Assembly: GCF_030253575.1 (NCBI RefSeq)
Contig: NC_080562.1
Span: forward strand, 40,463,852-40,527,851
Source: Rhododendron vialii
Taxonomy: Eukaryota; Streptophyta; Magnoliopsida; Ericales; Ericaceae
Length of the DNA stretch: 64,000 nucleotides
Reading direction: 5' to 3'
Shown: one piece after another, positions 57,500 to 64,000 of the stretch
Layout: every line of letters starts with the position of its first letter
Position numbering within the stretch: the first letter of the stretch is position 1
Made by a program: the position numbers and the translations under genes
The notes under the pieces: model-generated
Seen by the model: only the letters and a program-made list of their open reading frames with translations
Database searches by the model: none
Told to the model about the DNA's origin: nothing

Positions 57500-60400
57500 T
57501 TCAAATCTCCATGCCCCCCTTCAAAGAAACCTCCAGCCTTTTTATTGCTCACAACTTTCTTCAACAGCATTACAAATCTGTTGCCATTTTCCTTCTTTTT
57601 TTTCCCTTAATGAAAAGTTGAAAAGTGCTGCCTTCGGTATTCCCCCTCTTTTGCAAGAATATTAGTACTTTCTAGCTTTGGTAGAAAATCTCCTCCCATG
57701 CGATTTCCTTTCCATTTTCAGAAACCACTAATAACCCAATCAAAGTTGCTTAGGAAAAAATCAAACAGTTTTCCAAAACCAAATGATGGTAATAAAGAAA
57801 GCCACTTTTTGAAAGGAGACTGCAACAACCAAGAGAGAAGGGCTCATAGCAAGAAACCAAGGGGAAAACCCATTGGAATGGAAATGGGGAGAAAATCAAG
57901 AAAATGAGAATCTTTGGTTATTGAGGAACATGACAGCCATACTGATAGAAAACTAAACCCTTGTGCATTGGACCAAATACTCCAAATGGCAGTAAATTGG
58001 AGTGAGAGACAACTTCTCAAGAAAGGGACACATTGAATTGACTGACACTAATGAGTCACCTCAAGTGAATTGGAAAAAGTAAAGAAATTCACAGGTCTGG
58101 GGGATTTTGTTTTAAATGAATCCAACAAGGATTTGCATTCTAGACTAGGCATGGTTCCCTGTCGTCCTATTTACTGTAACATGAACCTTTTGAATTCGGC
58201 GGTGAGGCACATTTTATTTCAGGCTATTAATTTTTTCATTTTTTTTTTAACATCACTGTAAGTGTATTTTTGATATAAAAATACACTTGTTGGGGAGTGC
58301 TGTTAATAAAAAAGGGAGTGACAAAATTATATCCCTTATTTTATTTTCTTTATTCCTTTCTTAAACAGAAAATTCAGTTTTCAGAAAAGAACTCTTTTTG
58401 TGTAAACCCCAATTGGGAAATCTGACAGAAGACAAGAGAGAAACTCTTTTTGTGAGAGAGGTTTGTAAAAAGAAACTTAAGTCATAAAAGAGGTTAACAT
58501 GCATTAAAATCATTTTGTAACAGAACTTAAGTACTCCAAAGCCTAGCTCAAGCGACAACAAAGACGAGTTGTAAATCGAGACATTCTTAGTTCGAATTCA
58601 AGTGCAAATGAGTTACTATAATACTATCATAGCTTAAAGTCCATGCTATGCACATGAAGAATTCAAGTGCAAACACTTAATGTAAATTAATCGAACAAAT
58701 TTATGTTTAGTTTAAATTGTCAAGTCATAAATCATTTGCCACATCTCAATAAAGTTAAATTAAATATTGTGCACATGTTTGTGTTCGTAGATTTCTCTTA
58801 ATAGAATCGAAAAGCAATCCCTTCATGTTAGTGGAATAAATCGTCATCACATGTTTGCATTTATACATAAACCAATCTCCAGATCATGTGATCCCACAAG
58901 CAAATCAAAAATTTGAAATGACATGAAAGAATCTCAAATGGTAATCAATGAGAAAAGCTGGCCTACTAATAAAAGGCCTTAGATTTAGGGACTCTGAGTG
59001 CAAGTTTAAACTAATGTTTTGTGTTTCCAAAGAAAAAAAAATGTTGCACATGCACAATACAGTTTAATAAGTTTATTAGACTAAAAAACAGCTTCCTTTC
59101 AGGAAAAAAAAAAAAAGACTTAAAAACAGCTTAGTGGGTATATTTGGAGGCCGTTGTTTTAGGCCCAAACTATATACATCATTTGGTGTATATCAAACGT
59201 ACTACATCAGATTGAGCGAAACCCATTTCGATATCTCATACTAGTGAGTGCGGTTGTTTTATTTGTCAAAAATATTAGTTTAAAGTTCTTTAAAAAAAAA
59301 AATTAGTTCATTCAAATAACGGTAAGTATTTGGTCAATTCATTAAGTTTTTGTCCTTTTAAATTTAGATACAAAAATAAATCAAGCCCTTACTAATATTC
59401 AAATCAGCAAATTTTTTTATCTAAACTCTAAGAAACATATTTCAAATAAATTGAATCGTTTCGATCATTTTTGTAAGACTCAGAGCTAGATCCCATACAA
59501 TCTAATGTATATTTGGTATACTCAAAATGGTATATCCATAGTTTTTTTTTTTTGTTAAGTATTATTTTAACATCGTGCCATGAAATTCCAAATAAAGATG
59601 AAACATGGCCCTGACCCATATGTTGACATATTTACAGCTAGATTTACCCCACCTCAGAAAACTTTATGGATTCCAGGGAAACCATAATGAAGTTCAGAAC
59701 TCCATAGAAAATGGTAAAACTGGAAAAAGAGGAGCTTATTTTATTAAACTCTCGACACTATTCTCCATGTAAGTGAACTAAATTTGATAAATAATTTCAT
59801 TACAAGTTGATTCTTCACAACTTTCATTGCAAAAGGAAGTGTTTTTTTTTCCCCCCTTACTTCAATGGGTACTCCAGGCAATTCTATAAGTTCTATATGG
59901 ACTCAACTTTAACGGGATCAAATTCAAACCCGTAGTAAAATATATGCTTCAACCCTTAAAATTATTCTGCGTACAACACTCTTGTTAACACTCGTGTCGT
60001 AGACATCCACCCTCTGCACCATACCATACTACGAGTGTGGTGTGAAAAAAAAGGGACAAAATTTGGGACATTGAGGTCAAAGTTTTGGGGAGGGGGGTTG
60101 GAATTTTGAAATTTTCCGTATTTGCACCCACAATTTTTATTAGGGATTAGTCCTGCTGTAGGGGTTTCATGTGCCTTTATTTTTTGTTCCCACCATTAGC
60201 TACTAGCTAGCGAGGAAAGGAGAAGAGGGGCTAAGGGGGAGGAATCAACAATACTACGTACACTTCTACCGATCACTCATCTCTTACAAATGTGTCGGTT
60301 CCACATATTTAACTGTGAAATAGGCTTCGCACACATGCGAGAGAGGAGTGGTCGGAAAGTGATCAATAAACGTGTCTGTAGCATTATTGGGGAGGGATAG

Positions 60401-61750
60401 GGATGGGCCTTATACAGTAATACCAGAAAGAAACAGTTGGAGGGCCGGTATGTGTGAACATCTACCAACTTCAATGCAAGCACATGTTTGTTTATTTATT
60501 TTTACTTTTTTTAGAACATACAAGCACATGCATGTTTTGGCCTTCTCACATTTCATTTCTCTCTTTGCCATTGACATGTGCCCAAGAGAGTTCAAGACCG
60601 TTGCAGCTTCTCTCTTGTTCAGCTTTGGTTTAATTATCGACTTTCATATTAGCTGCCTGTTGGGCGGCTCTAGAATTTGAATTTAGCAGTGAAAAACGTG
60701 TAGATAAATTTTTTTGATATAAAATTCTATCCGAATGATCACACTGAGATCCTTTGAGAAGAATTTCTTGAAAAAGTAGTCCAAGGACCGGTGGCGTGTC
60801 CGGTTCGTGAACCCTCTAACAATCAAGTTAATTAGATTGGTGAAATGGAGAAAGAGTTTCTATATAAGTTGGGAATGATCAGTGCGTACCTTTTCTTCTC
60901 TTTTCCTTCCTATACTTATACATTGCATCTTTAGGTGTGTGGAACGTGGGGTCACCTTCCAAGTCGTGGGGCTACCTCGTGGAATGATGGGAGGAGTGGA
61001 CGTCGGTCATGGGAAGTTATGAGATCTTGTGAGGGAGTTATAACAAACATGTCTGTCTCATGGGAGAGTGATTTTAGGCATGATACGCAGGATGACTCTA
61101 CTTTTTTATAAATTTTCTTACCGTGCAAGTCTGCCGACCGATTTGAGCTTTGCCGAGCACCTGACCACGTGTCATACCTGTAGTGCTCGGCATTAGTGAT
61201 AAAAACTCATACTCGTCAAATATTACATTTTAACTTCGTGCTATTGATACAATACAGATAATGCTAAAGAAAAATCAAAGTGCATATAAAAAATATATGA
61301 AAAACTGAGCATATTTTCCGAACCTAAGGGTTCCCTTGAACTCCCTCGAGTAGTAGCGGAGCCGCCCATGGGTGCTTGCTTGATATACCGTCGCTGCAAA
61401 CGAACTAATTTGTTCACAAGAGGATGAGCACAAAAACTCGTTTGAATTTGGCTCGTTTTGCTTAATAAACAATCTCAAAACAAGTATCAGTCTTATTAAC
61501 CGAGCCGATGTCGAATGTACCTGTAGGCTGGTCGGCCCAAGGAAGGAACATACACTTTCCAGTCATTCCCTCCAAATAGCCCTGGGCCTTGGGAAAAGGG
61601 CTTTCTTGGATCGGGTTGGGCTCATGGGCCGTGGAACTTAACAATGGCTTAGGTCCAATGGCTAGACAGCAGCCCAAATGGATCACGTCACCAGCATGTC
61701 CATCAATAATATTTTCAACTCCATTAGGCCCAATGGGTTTGGTTGCTGGG
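57500..61750. other. Long intergenic stretch
   Basis: No gene, RNA or clear element was recognised in about 4 kb. 57538-57546 (AATAAAAAGG on the minus strand) may be the zinc-finger TATA box. 61153-61192 contains an inverted repeat TGCCGAGCAC / GTGCTCGGCA. The open frame at 61462-61827 has no recognised domain. Confidence 0.5.
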
Positions 61751-61759
61751 TAGATGTAT

Positions 61760-61891
61760 GAGAAAATGACGGTCAATGACGTATTTTGATAATTAATACC
61801 CACCAAAGATATTTTTAGCATTAGCAATTGTTCTAAGCATGTCCTTGGTGGGTATTAATTATCAAAACACGTCTTGGGCCGTCATTTTCCC
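61760..61891. mobile_element. 132-bp Mutator-type MITE, copy 1
   Basis: Flanked by TAGATGTAT at 61751-61759 and 61892-61900 (9 bp). Arms of about 45 bp pair ATTTTGATAATTAATACCCA with TGGGTATTAATTATCAAAAC. The loop contains TTTTTAGCATTAG. Confidence 0.9.
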
Positions 61892-61922
61892 TAGATGTAT
61901 ATGAACACATTCGTCTTTAAAA

Positions 61923-62054
61923 GGGAAAATGACGGCCCAAGACGTGTTTTGATAATTTGTACTCGTTAAGGACATGCTGAGAACACTTATTAATGCTAAA
62001 AAAGTTTTTGGTAGGTATTAATTATCAAAACAAGTCCTTAACTGTCATTTTCCC
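61923..62054. mobile_element. 132-bp Mutator-type MITE, copy 2, opposite orientation
   Basis: Same length and ends (GGGAAAATGAC / GTCATTTTCCC) as the element at 61760-61891. Its loop (AAGGACATGCTGAGAACA, then TTAATGCTAAAAAAG) is the reverse complement of copy 1. The flanks GTCTTTAAA and GTCTCTAAA may be a 9-bp duplication with one change. Confidence 0.85.
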
Positions 62055-62800
62055 GTCTCTAAATATTCTTATCTCTCAATTTATTCTCATCTTTAAAAAT
62101 ACTTTAACATATTATTTTTATTCTCATATTAATTAATAAATAAAAAGATATAGTCTCACATTTTTTCTACCAATACTTTATCATTGTAATTTTTTAGACT
62201 TGTATAGCTTATGTTTACCAAATAATAAAAACTTCTCATAGTATGGCATAAAAGAAAATTTACACTTACTTATGTGACTATACTAAAAAAGTCTCGCATT
62301 TTTCTTGGAATGCTGTAAACTCAAAATTTATCAATTTTTTCTAATAACAATTTGATATGGAGTCGACATCTACCGGAGAGCTCTAGTAGTTGCTTGGAAC
62401 AATTTACAGAGATAATTTGTTATGGTAACAATTTAATGCAGAACCGACACTTGTGAGAGAGCTCCAATTAATTTACAGAACATTTACAGTAAAAGCATTT
62501 ATTGCAAGTATAAATTCCTTTTGGTATGCATGCACGAATGTAAAATAGGGTTACGAAGGTCTTCACAAATGGCTACACAAAATAATCTCCATGGATAAAA
62601 CAGCACTGACACTCTGACAGGGGGTGCATAATTATTTATGAAACGCGGAGGGGTGGGAGTTGGCATTAGATGAAACCTCGGGGGTTTAAAGGTTCTAACA
62701 GATCTCCCCAGGGCCCAGACAATCGCAATCCATTCAAAGAGCGAGATCAACAGGAGATGCCAATCTCCACCGTTACTTCCTCTCGAATCGAACGGCTATC
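62055..62800. other. Intergenic DNA upstream of H2A
   Basis: AT-rich, with no feature recognised before the H2A promoter. Confidence 0.55.
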
Positions 62801-62806
62801 CACCTC

Positions 62807-62860
62807 AATCCGCGTACTTCTCCGTCATTGGTCCAAATTCAAAACCCAACCACTATATAA
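62807..62860 (+). promoter_or_regulatory. Histone H2A core promoter
   Basis: An octamer-like site AATCCGCG (62807-62814; reverse CGCGGATT, one change from the plant histone octamer CGCGGATC), an inverted CCAAT box ATTGG (62827-62831) and TATATAA (62854-62860). Transcription would start near 62885, about 110 bp before the ATG. This arrangement suits replication-linked histone expression. Confidence 0.7.
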
Positions 62861-62994
62861 ACGAAGAGACCGACTCACCCTCCTGCACCAGGAGAACCCG
62901 TACCCCTCATCCTTCTCTCTCCTCCACCAGTTAAACCACCCACCCTCGCTCTCTCTCTCTCTAGAATTCCCAGTATTTCCCATACGAATTAGCA

Positions 62995-63829
62995 ATGGCC
63001 GGCCGAGGCAAAACCCTAGGATCCGGAGCATCGAAGAAGGCCACGTCGAGGAGCAGCAAAGCCGGCCTCCAATTCCCTGTCGGCCGTATAGCCCGGTTCT
63101 TGAAAGCCGGAAAATACGCCGAGAGGGTCGGCGCCGGAGCCCCAGTCTACCTCGCCGCCGTCCTAGAGTACCTCGCTGCTGAGGTGAATACATCCTCTCC
63201 TTCCCCTCATCTTTCAATTGAATTTGAGTTCTTCAAAAAAGCCCCAATTTCTAGGGCTTTCATCTCTTGGGTTTAGAGGTTCCGTGTGTTTGTTCGGAAT
63301 TATGTGATTACATCAGCAATGGTGTTTCAGATTTGATACCTTCTGATCCATTTCCATGAGCTTGTTCTTGGGTTTGTCGAGTTCAAGGGATTGGCCCAAG
63401 TTTTTGAGTTTCTAATTCTTTTCTCAAAGAAGCCCTAATTTCTATGAATTTTGATTCCATGTGCAATTGAGTTAATTCTAGGGTTTGCTGAATTCAAGGT
63501 TTCGGGCCCAAAGAAGCCCTAATTCTGTGGTTTTTCCAATTCTAGGGTTTGTTGAATCTCGGGTTTCTAATTTTTGCTCTAAGAAGCCCTAATTTCTCTT
63601 ATTTTCGGTGCGGTCTCAGGTGCTTGAGTTGGCTGGGAACGCAGCAAGAGACAACAAGAAGACGAGAATTGTGCCTCGACACATCCAATTGGCCGTGAGG
63701 AACGACGAGGAGCTGAGCAAGCTCCTTGGAGACGTGACGATTGCCAATGGTGGAGTCATGCCCAATATCCACAACCTCCTGCTCCCCAAGAAGACCGGTT
63801 CATCAAAGCCTGCTGCTGATGAAGATTAG
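62995..63829 (+). CDS. Histone H2A, canonical type
   Basis: Exons 62995..63183 and 63620..63829 (GTGAAT...CTCAG intron, 436 bp, phase 0) give 132 aa. The sequence carries the H2A signature [14 protein letters not shown], the fold core [38 protein letters not shown] and the acidic-patch region NDEELSKLL. The C-terminus [13 protein letters not shown] lacks the SQEF of H2A.X and the SPKK of H2A.W, and the core is not H2A.Z, so this is the replication-type H2A (Arabidopsis HTA10-like). It pairs with H2B in the nucleosome. A single intron after AAE is common to plant H2A genes. Confidence 0.97.
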
Positions 63830-64000
63830 TCTTGTTGTCAATTTGAAATGATATGAGAGTCGTTAGTGTTGTTTAGGTTGGAATTAGGGTTTGAGAGTTG
63901 GGTTTCTTGTGACGTATGTTTTAGTAATTTGTAGTAGTACGAGTAGTGTGTAGAAGTTTCGTTTCAGATGTGAATATCGATCGGTATTCTGTTATTGTAG

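Noticed and set aside
61462-61827. 121-aa minus-strand frame
   Set aside because: It runs through a MITE and its target duplication; no domain.
1-64000. CRISPR array, bacterial operon, rRNA or intact tRNA gene
   Set aside because: No regular short spacer array and no rRNA or full tRNA sequence were seen; spliceosomal introns and plant families show nuclear plant DNA.

Overview
The window is nuclear DNA from a flowering plant, very probably a eudicot. It is AT-rich with long intergenic stretches, GT-AG introns, a Ty1/copia element, Mutator-like (MULE) transposons and many MITEs. The host genes (PAT1-type GRAS factor, CRLK kinase, DFR/ANR-like reductase, C2H2 protein, histone H2A) are plant-specific families. 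The species cannot be named from the sequence alone.

Layout. 0-3 kb: an intact three-exon MULE gene on the minus strand, with a transposase fused to an OTU protease. 3-11 kb: poly-C, a purine-rich tandem repeat, and a shuffled set of duplicated blocks (LINE-like RNase H remnants, hAT-like MITEs, a hairpin, a copied tail of the GRAS gene, a Stowaway MITE). 11.6-14.2 kb: a second MULE gene, broken by an internal inversion and by frame damage. 16-20.6 kb: the PAT1-branch GRAS gene, with a 2.5 kb intron inferred in its 5' UTR. 20.8-26.4 kb: a foldback element, a tandem repeat, and a very young copia element (LTRs 99% identical, 5-bp TSD) with an intact pol but no gag. 26.4-38.9 kb: no host gene recognised; MITEs, SINEs, LINE ends, and a 0.9 kb TGG-type minisatellite inside a MITE-like element.

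39-43.8 kb: a seven-coding-exon CRLK-type receptor-like cytoplasmic kinase with a SINE in its 5' UTR intron. 45.8-50.1 kb: a six-exon NADP-dependent reductase of the DFR/ANR family, with transposon debris in intron 1 and a duplicated, frame-preserving 3' splice site at exon 5. 50.8-51.0 kb: a serine carboxypeptidase-like pseudogene remnant. 52.0-52.8 kb: a large foldback MITE. 55.6-57.4 kb: a two-exon C2H2 zinc-finger gene on the minus strand. 61.8-62.1 kb: two copies of a 132-bp MULE-type MITE in opposite orientation. 63.0-63.8 kb: a two-exon canonical histone H2A gene with TATA, CCAAT and histone-octamer-like sites.

The host genes do not form a pathway and look independently regulated. What unites the window is transposon activity, with the Mutator superfamily dominant: one complete gene, one inverted wreck, and at least four short non-autonomous elements with 9-10 bp target duplications or near-duplications. 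All exon joins were read by eye from splice signals and frame continuity, not computed.
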